From an archaeon UBA583 (lineage in GTDB: Archaea > Nanobdellota > Nanobdellia > Woesearchaeales > UBA583): 13,666 nucleotides of DNA. The stretch lies in NCBI GenBank assembly GCA_002506365.1, contig DAXK01000033.1, positions 1-13,666 on the forward strand. Direction: 5' to 3'. The notes beneath the pieces were generated by a model. That model was not told the origin of the DNA. It made no database searches and worked only from the letters and a program-made list of their open reading frames with translations. Position numbers and translations under genes: made by a program. This document shows, piece after piece, positions 1-6,384 of the stretch; position 1 is the stretch's first letter, and every line of letters begins with the position of its first letter.

Positions 1-86
1 TATAAGGAGTTTTATTATTGAGATATATTAATCAATTTTATTATGGTAAAATCTTGAAGAATTAAAAAAATCTAAAAATTAATTAA

Positions 87-341
87 TTAATGACTTAATC
101 CCAAATATAAAAAAAATAAAGATATAGCTAATAATGTAATAACAATTAAATTTTGAGAATTTGAGTTAGTTTGAGTTTTTATTTTATGTTTTCGATTAAA
201 TTGTTTATGATCAATTTCATAATAAACTGCTTCAATATCTGATTTACCGTATCCAGCATCAAGTAATGCTTGATAAATACTTTCCTTAGTATATTTAGAT
301 TTATGTTCTAATATATAATTTTTTATTATTTGATGAACCAT
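87..341 (-). CDS. Small single-pass membrane protein with N-terminal helical domain
   Basis: An 84-residue protein in two parts. Residues 1-45 look like a compact helical domain (YILEHKSKYTKESIY, then a LLDAGYGKSDIEAVYYEI stretch), of a kind that recurs as a putative interaction module in small DPANN proteins. That comparison is from memory. Residues 46-63 form a basic, polar linker. Residues 65-82 (start LIVITLLAIS) form one transmembrane helix, and only two residues follow it. There is no signal peptide, so a C-terminal tail anchor with the helical domain in the cytoplasm is the simplest topology. The gene lies 73 nt downstream of another small membrane gene on the same strand and may be co-transcribed with it. 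A weak AT-rich TATA-like stretch near 361-369 could also give it its own promoter. Function is unknown. Confidence 0.65.
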   Translation of the reverse strand: MVHQIIKNYILEHKSKYTKESIYQALLDAGYGKSDIEAVYYEIDHKQFNRKHKIKTQTNSNSQNLIVITLLAISLFFLYLGLSH

Positions 342-414
342 ATTTAATTTTTTAAAAGATATTTTTATTTGAAGAAATTTGAGATTTTTATAATATTAAT
401 TTATTAAATTAATT

Positions 415-672
415 TTACATCATAAAATAACTAAACATTAATCCTAAACCACCTAAAAATATAAATGATGCCCCAGCAAAATAAACTGCAACATTTGCAA
501 GTTCATTTTTATGAGTGTATCTTCTAACTTTGTCTTCAGCGATATATAATCCTATAACGGACAAGAAAAACCCAATAACTAATCCTAAATAATTTAATAA
601 AACTATATTTAAAAATCCTAATACACATAGAATTAAAGATAGTTTTGCTTCAATTTTGTAATCTTTTTTCAT
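415..672 (-). CDS. Small three-helix membrane protein, DUF4190-like
   Basis: An 85-residue integral membrane protein. Hydrophobic helices are seen at about residues 10-27, 29-46 and 60-82. A charged loop at 47-59 (EDKVRRYTHKNE) separates the second and third. The order of helix pair, charged loop and final helix, with the early AKLSLILCVLGF segment, resembles the small DUF4190-type membrane proteins, but this is a pattern impression only. The ATG at 672 is supported by an AT-rich TATA box at 691-700 read on this strand, about 25 nt upstream, which predicts a leaderless mRNA. It is divergent from the 190-residue gene at 773, so both promoters share about 100 bp. No function can be assigned. 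Confidence 0.65.
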   Translation of the reverse strand: MKKDYKIEAKLSLILCVLGFLNIVLLNYLGLVIGFFLSVIGLYIAEDKVRRYTHKNELANVAVYFAGASFIFLGGLGLMFSYFMM

Positions 673-690
673 AATAAATTTGTCTTTATA

Positions 691-700
691 GTATATTTAA
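691..700 (-). promoter_or_regulatory. TATA box of the 85-residue membrane gene
   Basis: On the minus strand this reads TTAAATATAC, centred about 25 nt before the ATG at 672. That is the expected archaeal TATA spacing for a leaderless transcript, and no Shine-Dalgarno sequence precedes the ATG. Confidence 0.5.
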
Positions 701-738
701 TAATTTGCCCCTGAATTTGAGTGATGAATTTGACAAGA

Positions 739-746
739 TTTATAAA
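739..746 (+). promoter_or_regulatory. TATA box of the 190-residue gene
   Basis: TTTATAAA, preceded by purine-rich GACAAGA that could serve as a BRE. It is centred about 30 nt before the ATG at 773, which predicts a leader of only a few nucleotides. Confidence 0.6.
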
Positions 747-772
747 CTTAAAAAAGAGTATATAATTTAATT

Positions 773-1345
773 ATGATTAAGGAGAGAACATCAAATCAAT
801 TATTACAATATTTTAGTAAAAATATTCCAGAAGAGTGTATGCAATTAACATATAAATTATTTAGAAAAAAAGTGGAGGAGAATCCAGAGTTAGTTAGAAA
901 ATTTGATGATTCAACATTTTTTAAAAAAATTCATGGATATTTAATTAAAACTGGATATCAAGAGAGAGATAATTTTGAAAAAGAACAAGAATTACTTGAA
1001 AAGAAAAAATTAGAGTATAAAATTGGTCCAGTTACAACTCCAACTAATAATAATTCTTGGCAATTTGGTTTAGGACATACTGATTGTCCAACTTTTAGAA
1101 GTTCTTCAGAAGTTTATTCAGATTTAGATATGGATGTTATGTCTACAACAGTTAATTGTCCAGAATTTACTAGAAGGTGTAAAAATAAAAGTAATTTATT
1201 TTTAGAAGAGGAATTATTTAATGAATCAGAATTAATTAAAGAGGATTTGAAAGGATATTTAGATTTATCTGTTCAAAGTATTGATTTTGATGATTGTAGT
1301 TATAGACCATTAAATTTTTCTAATGGAAGAGTTTATTTAGATTGA
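773..1345 (+). CDS. Unrecognised soluble protein with five cysteines
   Basis: A 190-residue protein that I do not recognise. Residues 1-82 are highly charged and look helical, with a Lys/Glu-rich segment at 63-82 that may form a short coiled coil. Residues 84-140 are different in character: a TTPTNNNSW linker, then HTDCP at 102-106 and NCPEFTRRC at 128-136. Cysteines lie at 22, 105, 129, 136 and 175. C129 and C136 with C105 and H102 could form a metal site, but no classic CxxC pair is present. The C-terminal third is acidic. There is no signal peptide or membrane segment. The gene has its own TATA box and is followed by a separate thermosome promoter, so it is probably monocistronic. The start is supported by the TATA-to-ATG distance. 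Confidence 0.65.
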   Translation: MIKERTSNQLLQYFSKNIPEECMQLTYKLFRKKVEENPELVRKFDDSTFFKKIHGYLIKTGYQERDNFEKEQELLEKKKLEYKIGPVTTPTNNNSWQFGLGHTDCPTFRSSSEVYSDLDMDVMSTTVNCPEFTRRCKNKSNLFLEEELFNESELIKEDLKGYLDLSVQSIDFDDCSYRPLNFSNGRVYLD

Positions 1346-1400
1346 AATTATTATTAATTTTAATTGTTTTAAATTAATTTAATTCTAGTTTTTCATAAGG

Positions 1401-1408
1401 TTTATAAA
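1401..1408 (+). promoter_or_regulatory. TATA box of the thermosome gene
   Basis: TTTATAAA, centred 25-26 nt before the ATG at 1430, so the thermosome mRNA is predicted to be leaderless. A purine-rich CATAAGG lies immediately upstream as a possible BRE. I did not see a clear heat-shock regulator palindrome around it. Confidence 0.65.
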
Positions 1409-1429
1409 AATAATTGTCCCTATTAAATT

Positions 1430-3016
1430 ATGACAAACCAAAACAATAATGTGCTTGATGAAAATTCTACTAGAACTTCAGGAAGTTCTGCTTTAAATTC
1501 TAATATTTCTGCTGCTATTGCAGTTTCTGAGATTGTAAAAACTACTTTAGGTCCAATGGGAATGGATAAAATGTTAATTGATTCTTATGGGAATTCTGTG
1601 ATTACTAATGATGGTGTGAAAATTTTACAGGAAATGGATATTGAACATCCAGGAGCTAAATTATTAGTTGGAGTTGCTAAAACTCAGGAGAGTGAAGTTG
1701 GAGATGGAACTACTTCTTCAGTTATTTTATCTGGTGAGTTATTAAGTTCAGCGAGAGAATTGGTTAATAAAAAAATTCATCCAACAGCAATTACAAGGAG
1801 TTTTAAAATTGGTTTAGATAAAGCTTTATCAATTTTAGATAGTGAGTCTGTTGAGATTAATCCTAAGAATAAAAAGTTAATTATGGATATTTGTTCTACG
1901 GCTATGACTGGAAAAATTGCTGAATTTTCAAAGGAGAGTTTATCTGAGATGATTTTTAATGCAATTATGAAAGTAGTTGAAAATGATAGAATTTCTTCAA
2001 ATAAGATTAAGATTCAAAAGTCAGTTGGTGGAGATATTTCAGATTCTTATTTAGTTGATGGGATTGTTTTGGATAAAAATCCTGCTAATGTTAATATGCC
2101 TGAACAAATTAATGATGCGAAAATTTTAGTTTGTGATTTTCCACTTGAAGTTCGTGAGCTTGATAATGATGCAAAGTTAAATATTGGATCAGTTTCTGAG
2201 TATGAACAATTTTTAGAAAATGAACAAAATTATTTGTTAAGTATTGTGAATAAAATTTGTGAAATTGGAACTAATGTTGTTATTTGTCAAAAGGGAATTG
2301 ATGATAATGTTGCTTATCATTTAGCAAAACAAGGTATTTTAGCTATTCGTAGAACTAGAAAGTCAGATATTGAAAGATTAAATTTAGTTACTGGAAAAAA
2401 AGTTGTTAATAATTTAGAAGATATTGAAATTAGTAATTTAGGAAATGTTAAATCAGTTAAAGTTAAGAGAATTTTAAAAGAGAATTATATTTTTATGGAA
2501 GGATTTGAGTCTTCAAATTGTGTAACTTTATTTTTAAAAGGTTCAACTGATCATGTTTTAGATGAATTAGAGAGAGCAATTGATGATAGTATTGGAGATG
2601 TAAATTCAGTTTTAAAATCTAAGAAAATTGTAGCTGGTGGAGGAGCGATTGAGTTTGAGTTAGTTAAACAATTAATGGAGTTTTCTAAAACTTTTATTGG
2701 GAAAGAACAATTAATTTTAGAAGCTTATGCAAAATCTTTTTTAGTTATTCCTAAAGTTTTATGTGAGAATTCAGGGTTTGATGAGATTGATACAATTTCT
2801 GAGTTAACTTCTTTACATGAGAAAGGGAAGAGTAAGTCTGGGTTAAATTGTTTTACTGGAGTTGTTAATGATACTTTAAAGGTAAAAATTGTTGAACCAA
2901 TTAATGTGAAATCTCAAGCTATTAAGTCTGCAACTGAAATTTCTTCTATGATTTTAAGAATTGATGATGTGATTGCAGCAAAGCAAATTAGAGAAAAATT
3001 AGATTCAGATATGTAA
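1430..3016 (+). CDS. ths: Thermosome subunit (group II chaperonin)
   Basis: A 528-residue subunit of the archaeal double-ring cytosolic chaperonin, which encloses and folds proteins using ATP. Family motifs occur in order. The equatorial N-terminal part has TTLGPMGMDKML at 38-49, TNDG at 59-62 and the nucleotide-binding GDGTT at 91-95. The intermediate and apical domains span roughly 145-400, with CQKGIDD at 286-292 and the helical protrusion near 240-270 that serves as the built-in lid. D386 in ERAIDDSI is the conserved catalytic aspartate, and GGGAIE at 403-408 and ILRIDD at 508-513 complete the C-terminal equatorial part. The protein looks active. It ends at DSDM without the Gly/Met-rich tail of many thermosomes. 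GPMG replaces the more usual GPKG. The gene is probably monocistronic and leaderless. Only one subunit gene is in this window, so a homo- or hetero-oligomer cannot be decided. Confidence 0.97.
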   Translation: MTNQNNNVLDENSTRTSGSSALNSNISAAIAVSEIVKTTLGPMGMDKMLIDSYGNSVITNDGVKILQEMDIEHPGAKLLVGVAKTQESEVGDGTTSSVILSGELLSSARELVNKKIHPTAITRSFKIGLDKALSILDSESVEINPKNKKLIMDICSTAMTGKIAEFSKESLSEMIFNAIMKVVENDRISSNKIKIQKSVGGDISDSYLVDGIVLDKNPANVNMPEQINDAKILVCDFPLEVRELDNDAKLNIGSVSEYEQFLENEQNYLLSIVNKICEIGTNVVICQKGIDDNVAYHLAKQGILAIRRTRKSDIERLNLVTGKKVVNNLEDIEISNLGNVKSVKVKRILKENYIFMEGFESSNCVTLFLKGSTDHVLDELERAIDDSIGDVNSVLKSKKIVAGGGAIEFELVKQLMEFSKTFIGKEQLILEAYAKSFLVIPKVLCENSGFDEIDTISELTSLHEKGKSKSGLNCFTGVVNDTLKVKIVEPINVKSQAIKSATEISSMILRIDDVIAAKQIREKLDSDM

Positions 3017-3035
3017 TTATTTTTATTTAATTTTT
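3017..3035 (+). terminator. T-rich putative terminator after the thermosome gene
   Basis: Directly after the stop codon come two T-runs (TTTTATTT and ATTTTT) without a stem-loop. This is the usual form of archaeal intrinsic termination. AT-richness of the whole window weakens the inference. Confidence 0.35.
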
Positions 3036-3045
3036 AACAAAGTTA

Positions 3046-3053
3046 TTTAAATA
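3046..3053 (+). promoter_or_regulatory. TATA box of the HAD hydrolase gene
   Basis: TTTAAATA, centred 24-25 nt before the ATG at 3074 and 27-28 nt before the second in-frame ATG at 3077. Both are compatible with leaderless initiation. Confidence 0.5.
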
Positions 3054-3073
3054 AATATAGTGATATTTATTTT

Positions 3074-3796
3074 ATGATGAGTAAAAAAGGAGTGGTTTTT
3101 TTTGATATTGATGATACTTTAGTAGAAACTTCAAGATTTAATAAGGATGCAGTTAATTATTCTTTACATATTTTAGAGGAAAATAGTATAAATATTTCTG
3201 AAAAAGAGCAACAAAAAGTTTATGATGATATTTATCAAAGTTATAAAGCAGATAATGATATTTTAGTTCATTTTATGAGAAAATTATATGTTAAGTATTC
3301 AACTAAGTTTAAGGATCTAAATCAAGCTAAAAGTTTGGGTGAGTTAGCAAAAGCAAAGTATGAATCTTTTAGAACTGAAATGTATAAACATTATATGCCT
3401 GAATTTACTAAAAATACTATTTCTAAGTTTTATACTAGTGGATATGATATTGGAATTATTTCTCAAGGGACACCTAGTATGCAGAAAAGAAAGTTAGATT
3501 GTTTAGATATTGGTGAATTTGTAAATCCTGATTTGATTTTTTTAACTAAGAAAAAAACATTTGAATTTTATGAAGAGATTAAAAATAAAGTTTATGGCAT
3601 GTATGGAAATTTAGAATTAATTATGGTTGGAGATAGGGAAGATTTAGATGTTTTACTTCCACAAGAATTAGATTATAAAGTTTATAGAGTATTAGGGACT
3701 GGAAAATATAACACAGTTAAGACAACAGATAGTTATGAGTGTTTTAAAAATTTTAAAGAGTTAAATAAAAAGTTAGATGATATTTTAGATATTTAG
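3074..3796 (+). CDS. HAD-superfamily hydrolase
   Basis: A 240-residue hydrolase of the haloacid dehalogenase superfamily, most of which are Mg-dependent phosphatases acting through an aspartyl-phosphate. Motif I is DIDDTL at 11-16, with nucleophile D11 and acid/base D13. Helical residues 22-107 between motifs I and II form a C1-type cap, suggesting a small soluble substrate. Motif II is S130 in IISQGTP. Motif III is a lysine in TKKK at 158-161. Motif IV is VGDREDLD at 185-192, with D187 and D190/D192 for Mg. Every catalytic element is present. The overall shape resembles phosphoglycolate phosphatase or 5'-nucleotidase-like HAD enzymes, but the substrate cannot be read from sequence. Two adjacent ATG codons (3074 and 3077) could each be the start. 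The gene has its own promoter after the thermosome gene. Confidence 0.9.
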   Translation: MMSKKGVVFFDIDDTLVETSRFNKDAVNYSLHILEENSINISEKEQQKVYDDIYQSYKADNDILVHFMRKLYVKYSTKFKDLNQAKSLGELAKAKYESFRTEMYKHYMPEFTKNTISKFYTSGYDIGIISQGTPSMQKRKLDCLDIGEFVNPDLIFLTKKKTFEFYEEIKNKVYGMYGNLELIMVGDREDLDVLLPQELDYKVYRVLGTGKYNTVKTTDSYECFKNFKELNKKLDDILDI

Positions 3797-3839
3797 TTTC
3801 TAATGAATAAAGTTTAAAAACTAAAAATTATAAATTATA

Positions 3840-3864
3840 TTTATTAAGTTTAACCCTTAATAAA
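3840..3864. repeat. Perfect 9-bp inverted repeat between the HAD gene and hjc
   Basis: TTTATTAAG and CTTAATAAA are separated by a 7-nt loop (TTTAACC). The repeat lies 43 nt after the HAD stop codon and upstream of the hjc TATA box. It could be a hairpin at the end of the HAD transcript or an operator for hjc. The AT-rich composition makes chance occurrence plausible. Confidence 0.3.
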
Positions 3865-3882
3865 AATAAACCAAAGATAGTA

Positions 3883-3892
3883 AGTATATTAT
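3883..3892 (+). promoter_or_regulatory. Probable TATA box of the hjc-ogt operon
   Basis: AGTATATTAT, centred about 30 nt before the hjc ATG at 3918, with purine-rich CAAAGATAG just upstream. No Shine-Dalgarno sequence precedes the ATG, so a very short leader is expected. Confidence 0.45.
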
Positions 3893-3917
3893 TTTTATTT
3901 ATTTTAAATAACCAAAA

Positions 3918-4325
3918 ATGGCACGTTTTATTAAAAACAAAAAGGCAAAAGGAACAGCGGGAGAGAATGAGTTAATTCATATGTTTTGGGATTTAGGAGA
4001 TTGGGTTTGTGTTAGAGTTGCAGGTTCAGGTTCTACACAATTCCCTGCTCCTGATGTTTTAGCTTCAAATGGATTTAAAAAATTAGTAATGGAGATTAAA
4101 GTTGTTTCTGCTACTAAAAAATATTTTACAAGACAAGAAATTAAGGATTTAGAGTATTTTGGAGAAAAGTTTGGAGCTGAAGCTTGGGTTGGTGTAAAGT
4201 TTGAAGGTGGCCAATGGTTTTTTATGCCAACAAGTGAACTTGAACAAACTAAAGGAGAGAATTATGTTGTTAGTTTGATTGAGATGAAACGGAAAGGATT
4301 TAGTTTTGAGGAATTAACTCGATGA
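3918..4325 (+). CDS. hjc: Holliday junction resolvase Hjc
   Basis: A 135-residue archaeal structure-selective endonuclease that resolves four-way DNA junctions in recombination and fork repair. It belongs to the PD-(D/E)xK nuclease superfamily. The metal-binding and catalytic residues are all visible: E16 in AGENEL, D46 in PAPDVLA and the ExK pair E59/K61 in MEIKVV. The loop VRVAGSGSTQFPAPD (32-46) carries the Arg and Ser-Gly-Ser pattern typical of Hjc. The N-terminus is basic (KNKKAKG), as expected for DNA contact. Length matches the family norm of about 120-145. The protein acts as a homodimer. Its last codons overlap the alkyltransferase start by 4 nt (ATGA), so the two are translationally coupled. 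Hje, a close paralogue, is an alternative name, but the family call is firm. Confidence 0.93.
   Translation: MARFIKNKKAKGTAGENELIHMFWDLGDWVCVRVAGSGSTQFPAPDVLASNGFKKLVMEIKVVSATKKYFTRQEIKDLEYFGEKFGAEAWVGVKFEGGQWFFMPTSELEQTKGENYVVSLIEMKRKGFSFEELTR
4308..4313 (+). promoter_or_regulatory. Shine-Dalgarno site for the alkyltransferase gene
   Basis: GAGGAA inside the 3' end of hjc, 8 nt before the ATG at 4322. It supports initiation at the ATGA overlap by binding of the ribosome in addition to coupling with hjc termination. Confidence 0.55.
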
Positions 4326-4639
4326 ATTTTAATGAAAGGTGTTATGAATTATTGAAAAAAGTTCCAAGTGGAAAAGTTACAACTTATCGAGAGATTGCTC
4401 ATGGTTTGAATTGTAGAGCTTATAGGGCGGTTGGGAATGCTATGAATAAAAATCCTTATGACACAGCTGATGTGCCTTGTCATAGAGTTGTGAATGCGAA
4501 TGGTGATTTGGGTGGCTTTGCTTGGGAGCCTGAATTAAAAATTAGTCGCTTGAAAAGTGAAGGTGTTGAAGTATATAAGAATTCCAAAGGAATTTTAAAA
4601 ATTAAAGATTTTAAAGAAAAGTTATTTTCTTTTGAATAA
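4322..4639 (+). CDS. ogt: O6-alkylguanine-DNA alkyltransferase, single-domain form
   Basis: A 105-residue suicide DNA-repair protein that transfers alkyl groups from O6-alkylguanine to its own cysteine. The active-site motif PCHRVV lies at 52-57 with nucleophile C53 intact, which separates it from alkyltransferase-like (ATL) proteins that have Trp there. The winged-helix DNA-binding part is seen in SGKVTTYREIA (16-26), and RAVGNAM (35-41) supplies the arginine finger. NANGDLGGFAW (58-68) and a C-terminal helix complete the catalytic domain. The N-terminal ribonuclease-H-like domain of classic Ogt/Ada-C proteins (about 160-180 residues) is absent, so this is the minimal catalytic domain only. 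The gene is co-transcribed with hjc. No other alkyltransferase domain is fused or adjacent. Confidence 0.9.
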   Translation: MNFNERCYELLKKVPSGKVTTYREIAHGLNCRAYRAVGNAMNKNPYDTADVPCHRVVNANGDLGGFAWEPELKISRLKSEGVEVYKNSKGILKIKDFKEKLFSFE

Positions 4640-4651
4640 ATTTTCATAAAG

Positions 4652-4659
4652 TATTTAAA
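4652..4659 (+). promoter_or_regulatory. TATA box of the 77-residue gene
   Basis: TATTTAAA, centred 26-27 nt before the ATG at 4682, just after the alkyltransferase stop. It predicts an independent leaderless transcript. Confidence 0.55.
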
Positions 4660-4681
4660 TTATAAAAATCATTGAAGTTAA

Positions 4682-4915
4682 ATGTCAATAAATTTAAATA
4701 CTTTAGAGAATCAACATAAAGATAATTTAGAAAAATTATTGGAAGAGTTTCCAAATTTATCTGATTTTGTAGGTGTTGTATATATTCAAGAAAAAATAAG
4801 ATTAGAAACTAAATCAAAAGTTATAGATTATTTACCAATTTTAGTCTATAAAAATTCTAAAGAAATTTTTGAAAAAAATTCTGTTGAAGAATTATTTAAA
4901 AAATATTTAAATTAA
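4682..4915 (+). CDS. Small helical protein, possible three-helix dimerisation domain
   Basis: A 77-residue soluble protein without cysteines, a signal peptide or membrane segments. It reads as three helices: 7-22 (LENQHKDNLEKLLEEF), a middle segment after FPNLSDFVGVVY (23-34), and a C-terminal helix after IDYLPILVYKNSKEIF (48-63). The order of a helix ending in FP, a short second helix, and a (V/I)xDYLPILV segment resembles the small three-helix-bundle dimerisation domains found alone or in front of other domains in actinobacteria and other prokaryotes. This likeness is from memory and is weak. It has its own promoter. It ends only 4 nt from the stop codon of the convergent tktB. Confidence 0.6.
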   Translation: MSINLNTLENQHKDNLEKLLEEFPNLSDFVGVVYIQEKIRLETKSKVIDYLPILVYKNSKEIFEKNSVEELFKKYLN

Positions 4916-4919
4916 AAAA

Positions 4920-6371
4920 TTATTGATTTTTTCTTGAAATAACTTTTTTACTTGCTTTTACAATTGCTTGAGCAGATACACCATATTTTTTAAGTAATTG
5001 ATAACCATCACCTGATTCTCCAAATGTATTTTTAACTCCAACGAATTCTTGTGGAGTTGGATATTTTCTACATAAAACTTCACTTACTGCTGAACCCATA
5101 CCACCATCAATTTGATGTTCTTCAGCTGTTACAATTGCGCCAGTTAATTTAGCGTATTTTACAATTGCTTTTTGATCAATTGGAGAAATTGTGTGTAAGT
5201 TAATTACTGTAGCGTCAATATTTTCTTGAAGTAAAAGTTCTTTTGCTTCAAGAGCAAATTGAACTGCAATTCCACAAGCAATAATTGTTACATCAGATCC
5301 AGAATCTAATACATTTGCTTTTCCAATTTCAAATTTTGATTTTTCAGATGTTATGTTTAAAGATTTTTCTCTTGAAACTCTTAAGTAAGTTGGATGATTA
5401 TTTTGAAACATTGCTAAAGTTGCTTTTTTTGCTTCAATTTCATCACAAGGAATAATTACATCTAAATTTGGAATAACTCTAGTAATTGCAATATCTTCTA
5501 ATGCTTGGTGAGTTGCTCCATCAGGTCCAGTTGTAAGTCCAGCGTGTCCACCTAATATTTTTACATTATGTTTTGAATAACAAACAGAAACTCTTAATTG
5601 GTCCCAGTTTCTTCCAGGATTAAATGCTGCGTATGAAGCTACTAATGGAATTTTTCCATTTAAACACATTCCAGCTGCAGCCCCCATCATATTTTGTTCA
5701 CATATTCCCATTTCAAAAAATCTTTTAGGATATTTATTAGCAAATTTATCAACTTTTACTGAACCTGTTAAATCAGCACATAATGCTACAATGTTTTTAT
5801 TTTTCTTTCCAGCTTGTAATAATCCTTCTCCAAAACCATTTCTTGTAAGACCTCTTGAATCTTTATCTAATTTTGAAAATTGAGAAATTTTTGTTAAAAC
5901 AGATTTAGTTTCAGGTTGAATAATTCCTTCTTTTTTAAGTTCTTTTGAAACATCTGTTGTAATTTCATCTACTACTTTTTTAACAGATTTTTTTACTTGT
6001 GATACTTTTTTTTTAATTACTTTTTTTGTTGATTTCATTTTTTGTTTAGATGTTTTAACTGTAACTTCACTTGGCATAATAATTTCCATAAATTTATTTG
6101 CCCAAATTAAATCTTTTGTTTTTTGAGAACTTGGAAGTTTTGAATAATCAACCCAAAGTTTTTTCCAAGATTTTAATTTTTCTTTTGATAAATTTTCAGA
6201 TTTTGCAAGTTCTTTACTCCATTTTTCCCATTCATCATGAGTTAATCTTGCTATTTTTTCCATTAAAGCTTTTTGAATTAAATTCTCTTGATTTGAGGTA
6301 TTAGGAATAGATTTTGCTGTTTTCGTTGTAGTTTTTGCTTTTGCTTTTGTTGATGTTTTTTTAGCTACCAT
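4920..6371 (-). CDS. tktB: Transketolase C-terminal subunit with long N-terminal extension
   Basis: A 483-residue protein carrying the pyrimidine-binding and C-terminal domains of transketolase, which moves two-carbon ketol units between sugar phosphates with thiamine diphosphate and Mg. The enzyme part runs from about 172 to 480. FEMGICEQNMMG (219-230) contains the catalytic glutamate E225. GGHAGLTTGPDGATHQALEDIA (274-295) and the regulatory-type C-terminal domain from about 350 follow. A normal archaeal subunit of this kind is about 310 residues, so residues 1-170 are extra. The extra part has a Lys/Thr-rich start (1-22), a Trp-rich helical module (about 41-100, with H45, W48, W51, W69, W73, Y76 and W90), and a long Lys-rich helix (103-148). 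The gene starts 13 nt after the 188-residue gene. No Shine-Dalgarno site is close, so a weak internal promoter near 6391-6398 or coupling may drive it. Needs TktA for activity. Confidence 0.93.
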   Translation of the reverse strand: MVAKKTSTKAKAKTTTKTAKSIPNTSNQENLIQKALMEKIARLTHDEWEKWSKELAKSENLSKEKLKSWKKLWVDYSKLPSSQKTKDLIWANKFMEIIMPSEVTVKTSKQKMKSTKKVIKKKVSQVKKSVKKVVDEITTDVSKELKKEGIIQPETKSVLTKISQFSKLDKDSRGLTRNGFGEGLLQAGKKNKNIVALCADLTGSVKVDKFANKYPKRFFEMGICEQNMMGAAAGMCLNGKIPLVASYAAFNPGRNWDQLRVSVCYSKHNVKILGGHAGLTTGPDGATHQALEDIAITRVIPNLDVIIPCDEIEAKKATLAMFQNNHPTYLRVSREKSLNITSEKSKFEIGKANVLDSGSDVTIIACGIAVQFALEAKELLLQENIDATVINLHTISPIDQKAIVKYAKLTGAIVTAEEHQIDGGMGSAVSEVLCRKYPTPQEFVGVKNTFGESGDGYQLLKKYGVSAQAIVKASKKVISRKNQ

Positions 6372-6384
6372 GTTATTTAAATAA

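Noticed and set aside
1..86. A gene end at the left edge
   Set aside because: All plus-strand frames hit stops within about 30 bases and the minus strand shows no start or coding pattern. The stretch is AT-rich spacer, including an ATTAATTAATTAAT run.
1353..1378. 8-bp inverted repeat ATTAATTT / AAATTAAT after the 190-residue gene
   Set aside because: It is composed only of A and T with a 10-nt loop. In DNA this AT-rich such repeats are expected by chance, and archaeal termination does not need one.
6098..6304. 68-codon plus-strand frame opposite tktB
   Set aside because: It is antisense to the Lys-rich extension of tktB. The product is low-complexity Leu/Phe/Ile, as expected from the reverse of an AT-rich coding region.
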